Shown: positions 26,807 to 34,823 of the stretch, one piece after another
Layout of the letters: every line of letters starts with the position of its first letter
Position numbering within the stretch: position 1 is the first letter of the stretch
From: Pseudoalteromonas phenolica
GTDB lineage: Bacteria; Pseudomonadota; Gammaproteobacteria; Enterobacterales; Alteromonadaceae
Length of the DNA stretch: 64,000 nucleotides
Assembly (NCBI RefSeq): GCF_005876835.1
Contig: NZ_PPSW01000027.1
Span: 1 to 64,000, forward strand
Reading direction: 5' to 3'
The notes under the pieces: model-generated
What the model was told of the DNA's origin: nothing
What the model saw: only the letters and a program-made list of their open reading frames with translations
Databases searched by the model: none
Position numbers and translations under genes: made by a program

Positions 26807-28243
26807 ATGAGCACATTACCTAAAGCAGGTGAGTTTTTAGGGCACCCTAAGGGGCTTTTCCTGCTATTCGGCACAGAAATGTGGGAGCGATTCGGTTACT
26901 ACGGCATGCGTGCTATCTTAGTATTATATCTTGTAGCTATGGCACAAGACGGCGGCTTCGGCTGGAGCAACGCCGATGCATTAAGCCTATACGGTACATT
27001 TACTATGGCGGTATACCTCACACCACTATTCGGTGGCTGGTTAGCCGACAACGTATTAGGTCAACGTAAAGCCATCATTATTGGTGGCATTTTAATGGCT
27101 GCGGGCCACTTTACTATGGGTATTCCTCATGCCATGGTAAGTGGTATCGAAGAAAATGTTTTCTATGTAGGTTTAACATTGCTTTGTATTGGTAACGGTT
27201 TATTTAAGCCAAATATCTCTACTATGGTTGGTGACTTATACCAAGAAGGCGATAAACGTCGTGACAGTGCATTCACTATTTTCTACATGGGTATTAACTT
27301 AGGTGGCGCTTTAGGTCCACTTATCGCAGGTTACGTTGCAGCTGTAATTAACTGGCAGGCTGGTTTTATCGCGGCAGGTATCGGTATGGTTATTTCTGTT
27401 GTGATGCAGATGATCTTAAGTAAAAAGTATTTAGGCGACATTGGTGTAGTACCTTCAGCAAAACTGTCTCAGCAGCAGTCTGAATCAGGTCAAAAAGAGC
27501 CTCTAACTAAAGTTGAAAAAGACCGTATCAAGGTAATTTTCACAATGAGTGTTTTCAGCATCATTTTCTGGATGGGCTTCGAGCAAGCTGGCGGTTTAAT
27601 GAATATTTTCGCCAACGATTACACTGACCGTATGTTGATGGGCTTTGAAATTCCAGCTTCTTGGTTCCAATCTCTTAACTCTATCTTCATCATTATCTTC
27701 GCGCCGATTGTAGCTATGATCTGGCTTAAGCTTGATAACAAAGAGCCAAACTCGCCAGTTAAATTTGCCATTGGTTTAGTTTTCTTAGCACTTGGCTTCT
27801 TCACTATGATGCTAGCACTTGCGACTGAAGGTGGTAATGGTCAAGATGCACTGCAAATCAGCATGATTTGGTTAGTGCTTTTCTACTTATTCCATACTCT
27901 AGGTGAGCTGTGCTTGTCACCAATCGGTCTTTCTATGGTAAGTAAGCTTGCGCCACTACGCCTTGCTTCATTGCTTATGGGTATCTGGTTCTTATGTACT
28001 GCAGTTGCAAACAAAATTGCTGCATTCGTAGGTGCGTTCATCGGTGAAGGTGAAGCTGCTATGGAAAATGCCATGGGTATCTTTATTGGTCTAGGTGCAA
28101 CAGGCTTAATCTCGGCAGCATTAATGTACTTCCTAAGTGACCGTTTAGTTGACTGGATGCATGGCGCAGAGGGCAACCACGAGCCACACACTCAAGAGCA
28201 TTATTTAAGCGAAGAACTAGAAGTATCAGGTTCTAAGCAATAA
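26807..28243 (+). CDS. POT/PTR2-family proton-dependent oligopeptide transporter
   Basis: A 478-residue MFS-type transporter of the POT family, which imports di- and tripeptides with protons across the inner membrane. The hallmark ExxER motif with FGYYGMRAILVLYL stands in helix 1 (EMWERFGYYG, residues 24-33). The family motifs GGWLADNVLGQRKAI and FTIFYMGINLGGALGPLIAGY follow, and FHTLGELCLSPIGLSMVSKLAP lies towards the C-terminus. Length is typical. AGGAAG stands a few bases before the ATG. The codons are clearly more biased than in the Pgs-like operon upstream, suggesting high expression. Peptide import fits the secreted protease and amino acid catabolism genes nearby. Confidence 0.92.
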   Translation: MSTLPKAGEFLGHPKGLFLLFGTEMWERFGYYGMRAILVLYLVAMAQDGGFGWSNADALSLYGTFTMAVYLTPLFGGWLADNVLGQRKAIIIGGILMAAGHFTMGIPHAMVSGIEENVFYVGLTLLCIGNGLFKPNISTMVGDLYQEGDKRRDSAFTIFYMGINLGGALGPLIAGYVAAVINWQAGFIAAGIGMVISVVMQMILSKKYLGDIGVVPSAKLSQQQSESGQKEPLTKVEKDRIKVIFTMSVFSIIFWMGFEQAGGLMNIFANDYTDRMLMGFEIPASWFQSLNSIFIIIFAPIVAMIWLKLDNKEPNSPVKFAIGLVFLALGFFTMMLALATEGGNGQDALQISMIWLVLFYLFHTLGELCLSPIGLSMVSKLAPLRLASLLMGIWFLCTAVANKIAAFVGAFIGEGEAAMENAMGIFIGLGATGLISAALMYFLSDRLVDWMHGAEGNHEPHTQEHYLSEELEVSGSKQ

Positions 28244-28256
28244 TTCTCCTTGTAGC

Positions 28257-28283
28257 AAAAAAGCCGCTTATGCGGCTTTTTTT
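28257..28283 (+). terminator. Intrinsic terminator of the peptide transporter gene
   Basis: A run of A followed by GCCGC, a TTAT loop, GCGGC and seven T forms a classic bidirectional-type hairpin directly after the stop codon. Confidence 0.9.
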
Positions 28284-28535
28284 GTATCTGTTTTTAAACT
28301 GTACTAATTTCTTTACACCCACTCCTTTTTGATGCAAGTTCAGAGGTATTCTTTGAACTTATAAACCCATTTCCTGGAAAAACCACCAACCAAAAATAGT
28401 CACTTAACATCAATAACTTAGAAATTTAAAACTCCACGATTTAAAACAGCAAATAGTCATCGATTTTTGTTCTGGCCCGCTTGAGGAGATTCCATCACCT
28501 GCCCTAGTCGAAATACAGCAAAGTCGTATTTAATG
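28284..28535. other. Intergenic region upstream of hppD, no gene seen
   Basis: About 250 bases between the transporter terminator and the TyrR-like box. No reading frame with a ribosome binding site, tRNA or clear hairpin was found. It presumably holds upstream control sequence for hppD. Confidence 0.5.
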
Positions 28536-28553
28536 TGTGTTTTTAAATTTACA
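28536..28553 (+). promoter_or_regulatory. TyrR-like box upstream of hppD
   Basis: TGTGTTTTTAAATTTACA fits the TyrR consensus TGTAAA-N6-TTTACA: the right arm is perfect and the left arm keeps TGT. It lies about 118 bases before the hppD start. With tyrR encoded in the same window, tyrosine-responsive control of hppD is a reasonable inference. Confidence 0.6.
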
Positions 28554-28671
28554 AATGCCCCCCTGACAATATCACAGCCCTATCTTCCCCTATTGCGATT
28601 TTTGATTAATGATTCGTTCCAACAACAAATCTAACAAGCAACCCAATTGTGCTTAATTGCGGAGTATGACA

Positions 28672-29718
28672 ATGAGTGAAGTAAAAAACCCACTAGGTTT
28701 GGTTGGTATCGAATTTACTGAATACGCAACCCCAGATGCAGATTACATGGACAAAATCTTTGCTGATTTTGGTTTCTCTAAACTTAAAAAGTTTAAAGGT
28801 AAAGATATCGTTCATTACAACCAGAACGAGATCCATTTCTTACTAAACAACGAGCGCAGCGGTTTTTCTGCTGAGTTCGCAAAATCTCATGGTCCTGCGA
28901 TTTGCTCAATGGGCTGGCGTGTAGAAGACGCTCAAAAAGCGTTTGATATTGCTGTAGAGCGTGGTGCAAAACCTGCGACAGATTCAGCAAACAAAGACCT
29001 ACCATACCCTGCGATTTACGGTATTGGCGACAGCTTAATTTACTTCATCGACGTATTCGGTGACAAAGGCTCAATCTTTGAGAATGATTTTGAAGACCTA
29101 GTTGAGCAAAACATTGTTGAAGATAAAGGTTTTATCCGTATCGACCACCTAACAAACAATGTTTACAAAGGTACTATGGAAACTTGGGCAAATTTCTATA
29201 AAGGTGTATTCGGCTTTGAAGAAGTACGTTACTTCGACATTAAAGGTCAAAAGACGGCACTACTTTCTTACGCGCTTAAGTCGCCTTGTGGTACTTTCTC
29301 TATTCCAATCAACGAAGGTAAAGATGACAACAACAACCAGATCGACGAGTACTTAGACGAGTACAACGGTCCAGGTGTGCAGCATCTTGCATTCTTAACA
29401 AACGACCTTGTTGGTTCACTAGATAAGCTAGACAAAACGAACATCGCAACGTTAGATATCGTTGACCACTACTACGATACTATCTTTGACCGTGTTCCTT
29501 GGGTTAAAGAAGACAAAGAGAAAATCAAAGAGCATCAGATCTTAGTAGATAGCCAAAGCGAAGACTGTTACTTGCTACAGATCTTCACTAAGAACCTATT
29601 TGGTCCTATCTTCATTGAGATGATCCAACGTGTTGATGACGGTGGTTTCGGTGAAGGTAACTTCCAAGCGCTATTCGAATCAATCGAGCGTGACCAAGAG
29701 CGACGTGGTGTTCTCTAA
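28672..29718 (+). CDS. hppD: 4-hydroxyphenylpyruvate dioxygenase
   Basis: A 348-residue Fe(II) dioxygenase converting 4-hydroxyphenylpyruvate to homogentisate, the second step of tyrosine breakdown. Two vicinal-oxygen-chelate domains are present. The iron ligands appear in the C-terminal one: His in RIDHLTNNV, His in GVQHLAFLTND and Glu in FIEMIQR. The sequence ends with the expected GFGEGNFQALFESIERDQ. The start MSEVKNP was chosen because GGAG lies seven bases upstream; two earlier in-frame start codons are less well placed. A TyrR-like box lies upstream. fahA follows 148 bases later, behind a terminator-like hairpin. Confidence 0.95.
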   Translation: MSEVKNPLGLVGIEFTEYATPDADYMDKIFADFGFSKLKKFKGKDIVHYNQNEIHFLLNNERSGFSAEFAKSHGPAICSMGWRVEDAQKAFDIAVERGAKPATDSANKDLPYPAIYGIGDSLIYFIDVFGDKGSIFENDFEDLVEQNIVEDKGFIRIDHLTNNVYKGTMETWANFYKGVFGFEEVRYFDIKGQKTALLSYALKSPCGTFSIPINEGKDDNNNQIDEYLDEYNGPGVQHLAFLTNDLVGSLDKLDKTNIATLDIVDHYYDTIFDRVPWVKEDKEKIKEHQILVDSQSEDCYLLQIFTKNLFGPIFIEMIQRVDDGGFGEGNFQALFESIERDQERRGVL

Positions 29719-29740
29719 TTTAAGATACCCTGTATAAATT

Positions 29741-29774
29741 AAAAGCAGCTCGCGTTTTGAATGTGGCTGCTTTT
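29741..29774 (+). terminator. Terminator-like hairpin after hppD
   Basis: AAAAGCAGC and GCTGCTTTT form a 9-bp stem with a 16-base loop, ending in four T. It may end or attenuate the hppD transcript before fahA. Confidence 0.65.
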
Positions 29775-29866
29775 GTAGTTTTTAAAGCTAAGTCGTTTTT
29801 CAAGCTTGATTTACTTTATTGAATCTCCATATTTAGACTTAGCCAATTAATGCAAAAGGAAAGACC

Positions 29867-31180
29867 ATGTCTTTTATTAATGAAACGCACGATATTAATT
29901 TAAAAAGCTGGGTAAGCAGCGCAAACGTTGCGGGTAATGACTTCCCAATCCAAAACCTACCATTCGCCTCTTTCCGTCGTAAAGGCGTATCTGAAGAGTT
30001 CCGCGGTGGTGTTGCTATCGGCGACCAAGTTTTAGATTTAGCTGTAGTTGCGGCTGCAGGTATTTTCTCTGGCGAAGCACAAGAAGCGGTAGAAGCGGCT
30101 AACGCACCTGCGCTTAACGAGTTTATGGGCATGGGCAAAACACATTGGTCAGCACTTCGTTTAGCGCTTTCAAAAGCACTACGTGAAGGTTCTGAGTACC
30201 AAGGTGCACTTGAGTCTGCTTTAGTTTCACTAGATGAAGTTGAATATGCACTACCATGCCACATTGGTGATTACACAGATTTCTACACATCAATCTATCA
30301 CGCAACTGCGGTAGGTAGCTTATTCCGTCCAGATAACCCACTTCTACCTAACTACAAATGGGTACCAATTGGTTATCACGGTCGTGCATCTTCTATTGAT
30401 GTATCTGGTCAAAGCTTCCCACGTCCTAAAGGTCAAACAAAAGCGCCTGACGCAGACGTACCATCATTTGGCCCTGCAAAGCGCATGGACTACGAATTAG
30501 AGCTAGGTATTTACCTTGGTAAAGGTAATGAACTTGGCGATACAATTAGCATTGAAGATGCTGAAGATCACGTATTTGGTTTCTGTCTATTTAATGACTG
30601 GTCTGCTCGTGATTTACAAGCATGGGAATACCAACCGCTTGGTCCATTCCTAGCAAAGAACTTTGCTTCAACAGTTTCACCTTGGGTTGTAACAACTGAA
30701 GCATTAGCACCATACCGTACTCAGTGGCACCGTGATGAAAACGATCCTCAACCATTAGAGTATCTTGAGTCTTCTCATAACCGTGAAGCAGGTGCATTCG
30801 ACATTCAAATGGATGTACTTCTTGAGTCAGAAAAAATGCGTACTGAAGGTGCTGCACCAAGCAAGCTTTCGGAGTCTAGCTTTAAGCACAGCTACTGGAC
30901 AGTGGCACAAATGGTGACACACCACACGGTAAACGGCTGTAACTTTACTCCTGGTGATATGCTAGGTTCTGGTACACAGTCAGGCCCTGAGCACGAAGAA
31001 GCTGGTTCTATGCTAGAGCTGTCTCGTGGCGGTAAAGAAACCATCACACTGAACAATGGTGAAGAGCGTAAGTTCTTAGAAGATGGTGACAAGGTTATCA
31101 TGCGCGGTTGGTGTGAAGCAGACGGCTTTAACCGCATTGGTTTTGGTTCAGTTGAAGGCACGGTTTTACCTGCAAAATAA
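29867..31180 (+). CDS. fahA: Fumarylacetoacetase
   Basis: A 437-residue enzyme hydrolysing fumarylacetoacetate to fumarate and acetoacetate, the last step of tyrosine catabolism. It has the N-terminal FAH domain (QNLPFASFRRKG) and the catalytic C-terminal domain with DYTDFYTSIYHATAVG, the metal-site motifs YELELGIYLG and FGFCLFNDWSARDLQAWEY, GPFLAKNFASTVSPWVV, and GDMLGSGTQSGP. Length is typical. AAGGAAAG precedes the ATG. Homogentisate dioxygenase and maleylacetoacetate isomerase, needed between hppD and this step, are not in the window. Confidence 0.95.
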   Translation: MSFINETHDINLKSWVSSANVAGNDFPIQNLPFASFRRKGVSEEFRGGVAIGDQVLDLAVVAAAGIFSGEAQEAVEAANAPALNEFMGMGKTHWSALRLALSKALREGSEYQGALESALVSLDEVEYALPCHIGDYTDFYTSIYHATAVGSLFRPDNPLLPNYKWVPIGYHGRASSIDVSGQSFPRPKGQTKAPDADVPSFGPAKRMDYELELGIYLGKGNELGDTISIEDAEDHVFGFCLFNDWSARDLQAWEYQPLGPFLAKNFASTVSPWVVTTEALAPYRTQWHRDENDPQPLEYLESSHNREAGAFDIQMDVLLESEKMRTEGAAPSKLSESSFKHSYWTVAQMVTHHTVNGCNFTPGDMLGSGTQSGPEHEEAGSMLELSRGGKETITLNNGEERKFLEDGDKVIMRGWCEADGFNRIGFGSVEGTVLPAK

Positions 31181-31218
31181 ACTGAAAAAACTAAATAAAA
31201 AACACTATTCAAATCAAG

Positions 31219-31244
31219 GGCGTGCATAAAACACGCCTTTTTTT
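31219..31244 (+). terminator. Intrinsic terminator of fahA
   Basis: GGCGTG and CACGCC with a 7-base loop are followed by seven T, shortly after the fahA stop. Confidence 0.88.
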
Positions 31245-31313
31245 GTGTTTTTAAGCTGGATTTTTGCATAAATATTGTTAAGGTAGAACGTTGTTAACAG
31301 GTTATTAAGAAAT

Positions 31314-32375
31314 ATGTTGAACAAGATCAGTCACCTAGCAAAAAGCGCATTTAAGCCAAAACAATTATTACTTCGTCAAAATGGTGACGTGAGTATGTTT
31401 ACCCTACCTAGCAGCCTGCAAGTAAGCTTGTTATGCGCCGCTGTGGGTGCGGTTTACTGGGTCAGTGTCAGCTCTTATGGTTATGTACAACAACAAGAGC
31501 AAATACAAACGTTAGAAAAACAACGTTTGACGGCTGAATCAAATTGGCAGCTAGAAAAACAACAATTAGAGCAAAAATTAGCTGAACAAACAAAAACACT
31601 TCAAGATCTTTCGCAACAACAGAACTTATTAGAGGGATTAGTCGAGGCTTTACCTGAAAGTGTCGCTACGCCAACAACGTCTGAAGAGCAAGCTACTCAA
31701 AACGATGAGTTTGAAGGTCAGTCAAAAAACTTAGCCGATAAGCAAACATTATTACTAAACCACATCGGAAATAGCATCACCGCAAGAGCAAGCGAATTAC
31801 ACACCCACTTAGATGAAATTGGTTTGGATAAACAATTGGCACAATCACCAATCGCACAAGGTGGTCCTTACCACCAGCTAGACACACAACATATTTCTAA
31901 AGATTACTTAAGCGTGATTGATAAGCTGGTTGAACTTAATGAGCTTGAACAAATGATTACTTTGCTGCCTGATAGCATGCCGGTCAAACAAGAAAAGTTT
32001 TATGTATCAAGTCAATTTGGTTATCGCAAAGATCCCATTACAGGCCGCAGAGCCATGCATAAAGGCGTTGATCTCGCAGGTTGGCATAAAACTGATATCC
32101 ATGCCCCTGCAGCTGGCACTGTGACAAAAGCAGGTAAAAATGGCGGTTATGGGAAATTTGTTGAAATTGAGCATGCCAATGGGCTAGTTACGCGTTTTGG
32201 TCACCTTCACACCATTAAAGTTAAGAAAGGCCAAAAAGTCGAAAAATCAGATGTGATCGCTTTGATGGGAAGTACTGGCAGAAGTACCAGCACTCATTTA
32301 CACTATGAAGTATTACAAAATGGTAAGCATATCAATCCGATAAAACTGGCTAAGGTACTTTCTCGTGTTCAATAA
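31314..32375 (+). CDS. M23 family metallopeptidase, membrane-anchored
   Basis: A 353-residue cell-wall peptidase. One membrane helix (about 35-55) is followed by a coiled coil (about 58-110, rich in Gln, Leu and Glu) and a C-terminal LytM/M23 domain (about 225-345). The zinc-site motifs are visible: SQFGYRKDPITGRRAMHKGVD, where the His in MHKGVD and the following Asp are ligands, and HLHYEVLQNGKHINP with the HxH motif. Such enzymes cut peptidoglycan cross-links. The bactofilin gene starts inside its 3' end, matching the known pairing of M23 peptidases with bactofilin scaffolds that localise wall hydrolysis and shape the cell. Confidence 0.9.
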   Translation: MLNKISHLAKSAFKPKQLLLRQNGDVSMFTLPSSLQVSLLCAAVGAVYWVSVSSYGYVQQQEQIQTLEKQRLTAESNWQLEKQQLEQKLAEQTKTLQDLSQQQNLLEGLVEALPESVATPTTSEEQATQNDEFEGQSKNLADKQTLLLNHIGNSITARASELHTHLDEIGLDKQLAQSPIAQGGPYHQLDTQHISKDYLSVIDKLVELNELEQMITLLPDSMPVKQEKFYVSSQFGYRKDPITGRRAMHKGVDLAGWHKTDIHAPAAGTVTKAGKNGGYGKFVEIEHANGLVTRFGHLHTIKVKKGQKVEKSDVIALMGSTGRSTSTHLHYEVLQNGKHINPIKLAKVLSRVQ

Positions 32376-32751
32376 ATTTAAAAATAATAGCAGCGCAAGT
32401 TTACCCGCATTAATTTCACCCAACACCCATGTGACTGGGCAGATAGACTGTGATGGGGAATTACAAGTAGATGGAAAAGTAACTGGCGATTTAAAAGTAT
32501 CGACTCTCATCGTAGGTCAAAATGGTGAAGTTAACGGTAATATTATCGCTGAAAAAGTACAAGTGAAAGGCACTATCAACGGCAACATTGACGCGCAATC
32601 AGTGCACCTAGAAGTTACAGCGAAAGTGCATGGTGATGTTGCTCATGACACTCTAACTATAGATGCCGGGGCGCATTTAGAAGGCAAGCTTACTCATAAG
32701 CAAGCCCCCGACAATATCACTCCAATCAAAGAGCAGGCTAACGCTCAGTAA
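32365..32751 (+). CDS. Bactofilin
   Basis: A 128-residue polymer-forming cytoskeletal protein (bactofilin/CcmA). The body is a right-handed beta-helix with repeating short strands at regular spacing (TGQIDCDGELQVDGKVTGDL, VNGNIIAEKVQVKGTINGNI, HGDVAHDTLTIDAG) flanked by unstructured ends. Bactofilins polymerise without nucleotide at the inner membrane and recruit peptidoglycan enzymes. The start is a GTG overlapping the M23 peptidase gene by 11 bases, with AAGG upstream, so the two are probably translationally coupled. Confidence 0.92.
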   Translation: MFNKFKNNSSASLPALISPNTHVTGQIDCDGELQVDGKVTGDLKVSTLIVGQNGEVNGNIIAEKVQVKGTINGNIDAQSVHLEVTAKVHGDVAHDTLTIDAGAHLEGKLTHKQAPDNITPIKEQANAQ

Positions 32752-33202
32752 TATACATAGTAATATCAGCATGAAATACTTTGGTTTTGTGCTGATCAAA
32801 TACTTCTACAGGTACAACCAAGTCCTCTTTATCTTGCCACACTCTCGGTAAGTCAATTTTAGCCTCAGCAGTTAAAACACCATCTGCCTTTTTTAGATAT
32901 TGCACTGTCATTCCCTTTGGGATCCAGCGGTGGGTTTTAACTGGGACGGTGGCATCAGTCATGACACCTGCCACCAGCTCAGCTAAATTACACTGTGCAA
33001 TGGCATGGATAGTACCAATGTGATTTTGAATCGAGCGGCGTTTCTTTATTACTGCAACGCATTTTCCTGCTTCTAAATGTGTAATAGTCGGTTTAATTGA
33101 ACCGAAGTAAGGTGCCTTAATACATACAGCCTTACTAAATAACCAGTTACCAAATGGTAACCAACGGACACTTTTATAAATCCCCATTAATGATGCAGCC
33201 AT
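32738..33202 (-). CDS. DUF4442 domain protein (hotdog fold)
   Basis: A 154-residue protein from the ATG preceded by GGAG at six bases; a TTG four codons earlier is less likely. The segment RRSIQNHIGTIHAIAQCNLAEL has the NHIGTIHA signature of DUF4442 hotdog proteins, related to acyl-CoA thioesterases of the PaaI/YiiD type. The substrate is unknown. It converges on the bactofilin gene, with a 14-base overlap of the 3' ends. Confidence 0.78.
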   Translation of the reverse strand: MAASLMGIYKSVRWLPFGNWLFSKAVCIKAPYFGSIKPTITHLEAGKCVAVIKKRRSIQNHIGTIHAIAQCNLAELVAGVMTDATVPVKTHRWIPKGMTVQYLKKADGVLTAEAKIDLPRVWQDKEDLVVPVEVFDQHKTKVFHADITMYITER

Positions 33203-33390
33203 GTTTTGCTCCAATTGTTATTATTTTATCTTGATAAAACATAACTCATCAGACCAGTTTTCAGCAAGTTTAAATTGAATAAAACCTCAAGTAAAAGCCA
33301 TAAGTGAAAATATATTATCGTTTCTCGGTATTAAGTCCTGTCGTTTTTATTTTAGAGCGATACAATACGCGCCCTTAATAAGGAGTGCGC

Positions 33391-34578
33391 ATGTCTGATC
33401 CCCAAATTAACTCAAAACTCAGCGTTTTTATTCTCATTTTACTCGTTATTTTCTGTCCGCTTGGTATTGATTTATACCTACCAGCATTTCCTGCCATGCA
33501 GTCTGGCTTAGCAGTGAGCAATGCGCATATTCAGCAAACCGTTGGCATTTATATGCTCACCGTCGGCTTAGGACAACTTATTGCAGGACCGCTTGCCGAT
33601 AAATATGGGAGAAGGCCTATTGCTTTGGTTGGTATTTCACTATTTGCATTCGGTGGTTTGCTTGCAGCAAACACCAATGAATGGAACGTGATCATGGCTG
33701 CCCGAGCATTGCAGGGATTCGGCGCATGTGCGACTTTTGTTACTGCTTTTGCCATTGTCAGAGATCAGTTCGGTCATAAAGGCAGTGGTAAGATGATCAC
33801 CTACCTCAATGGTATCGTGTGCTTTATACCGGCATTGGCACCTATTTTCGGTGCTTGGTTAACCGTCCAATTTGGCTGGCAAAGTAACTTTATCTTTTTG
33901 GTTATCTTTGCCGTGCTTGGTTTTATTTTGCTGTTTTTGCTGTGCCCTGAAACGCGTCCAAAAGATACCATTTATTCTGGTCATATTTTAGATTTAAGGC
34001 GTTTTAAACCCATGCTTGCAAGCAGTGAATTTATGTTTAATGCCTCTATTACCATGGTCGCCATGTCAGCTATGTTGGTATTTGTCACTACAGCACCTGA
34101 GTGGGTGATGACTCAGCTTAATAAAGATATCTCGGAGTTTACGATTTGGTTTACTGTGAATGCCATAATCAGCATTGCAGCCAGCTTTATCGCCCCTAAA
34201 TATATTCAAAGCGCACCTAAACAGAGCCTAATTTTTGGCTTAGCGCTGCTCACATTAGGTGGCCTACTCATGATGGCGCTTAGTAGCGTCGCTGAACCAG
34301 CTGTATTTATGCTACCTATGTATATTGCCTCTATCGGCTTTGCATTTACATTAGGCTCTGCAGCTGGAAAAGCACTTAGCGGCTTTGCACAACAAGCGGG
34401 CACCGCATCTGCGCTCATTGGTGTAATGCAAATGTCTGGCGCTGCTGTACTTGCTGTATTAACACAGCAATTTGGTTTGAGTGCACCTGTTCAAGTTGGT
34501 ATTCATTTAACAAGCTGCTTGCTGTTTTTAGTTGCACTTAAATCAACAAAGAGCAGTGTGCTTTATTCAAAATCATGA
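33391..34578 (+). CDS. Bcr/CflA family drug efflux MFS transporter
   Basis: A 395-residue, 12-helix major facilitator of the DHA1 Bcr/CflA group, which exports drugs and small metabolites with protons. It opens with the family's ICxxGIDLYLPAFP-type first helix (FCPLGIDLYLPAFPAM). Motif A is GPLADKYGRRPI, and ALQGFGACATFVTAFAIVRDQF is typical of Bcr. The ATG was chosen because GGAG lies five bases upstream; an in-frame GTG two codons earlier overlaps that site. Specificity cannot be predicted. Confidence 0.87.
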   Translation: MSDPQINSKLSVFILILLVIFCPLGIDLYLPAFPAMQSGLAVSNAHIQQTVGIYMLTVGLGQLIAGPLADKYGRRPIALVGISLFAFGGLLAANTNEWNVIMAARALQGFGACATFVTAFAIVRDQFGHKGSGKMITYLNGIVCFIPALAPIFGAWLTVQFGWQSNFIFLVIFAVLGFILLFLLCPETRPKDTIYSGHILDLRRFKPMLASSEFMFNASITMVAMSAMLVFVTTAPEWVMTQLNKDISEFTIWFTVNAIISIAASFIAPKYIQSAPKQSLIFGLALLTLGGLLMMALSSVAEPAVFMLPMYIASIGFAFTLGSAAGKALSGFAQQAGTASALIGVMQMSGAAVLAVLTQQFGLSAPVQVGIHLTSCLLFLVALKSTKSSVLYSKS

Positions 34579-34585
34579 CAAAAAG

Positions 34586-34615
34586 GTAAGACCTGTTTTT
34601 ACTAATAGGTCTTAC
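34586..34615 (+). terminator. Hairpin after the efflux gene
   Basis: GTAAGACCT and AGGTCTTAC form a perfect 9-bp stem with a 12-base loop a few bases after the stop codon. The T-run that follows is weak, so it may be an inefficient terminator. Confidence 0.5.
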
Positions 34616-34777
34616 TCTCACCTGCGTTCCCCTATGGTAAACCATGTAAATATCTGGACTTCCGTTAATATTTTTTACTTCTACGACTAGATTTTTTTAT
34701 TCTAAAAAACTCGATAAAATGTAATTTTGTACCCTTTACAACCAAAAAATTTCGCGTACCCTCGAACTTGTTAAAAA

Positions 34778-34794
34778 GATGTTTACAAAACATC
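34778..34794. repeat. Short perfect hairpin in the leader of the subtilase gene
   Basis: GATGTTT, ACA, AAACATC is a perfect 7-bp inverted repeat 30 bases before the chosen subtilase start. It may be an operator or a leader hairpin affecting translation. The rest of the 245-base gap is AT-rich, with no gene seen. Confidence 0.4.
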
Positions 34795-34823
34795 ACATAA
34801 AAATTACAAAAGAGATAACAAGT

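Noticed and set aside
29839..30264. Open reading frame of 141 codons antisense to fahA
   Set aside because: It is a shadow of a highly biased, strongly conserved gene on the other strand, with no ribosome binding site or recognisable domain.
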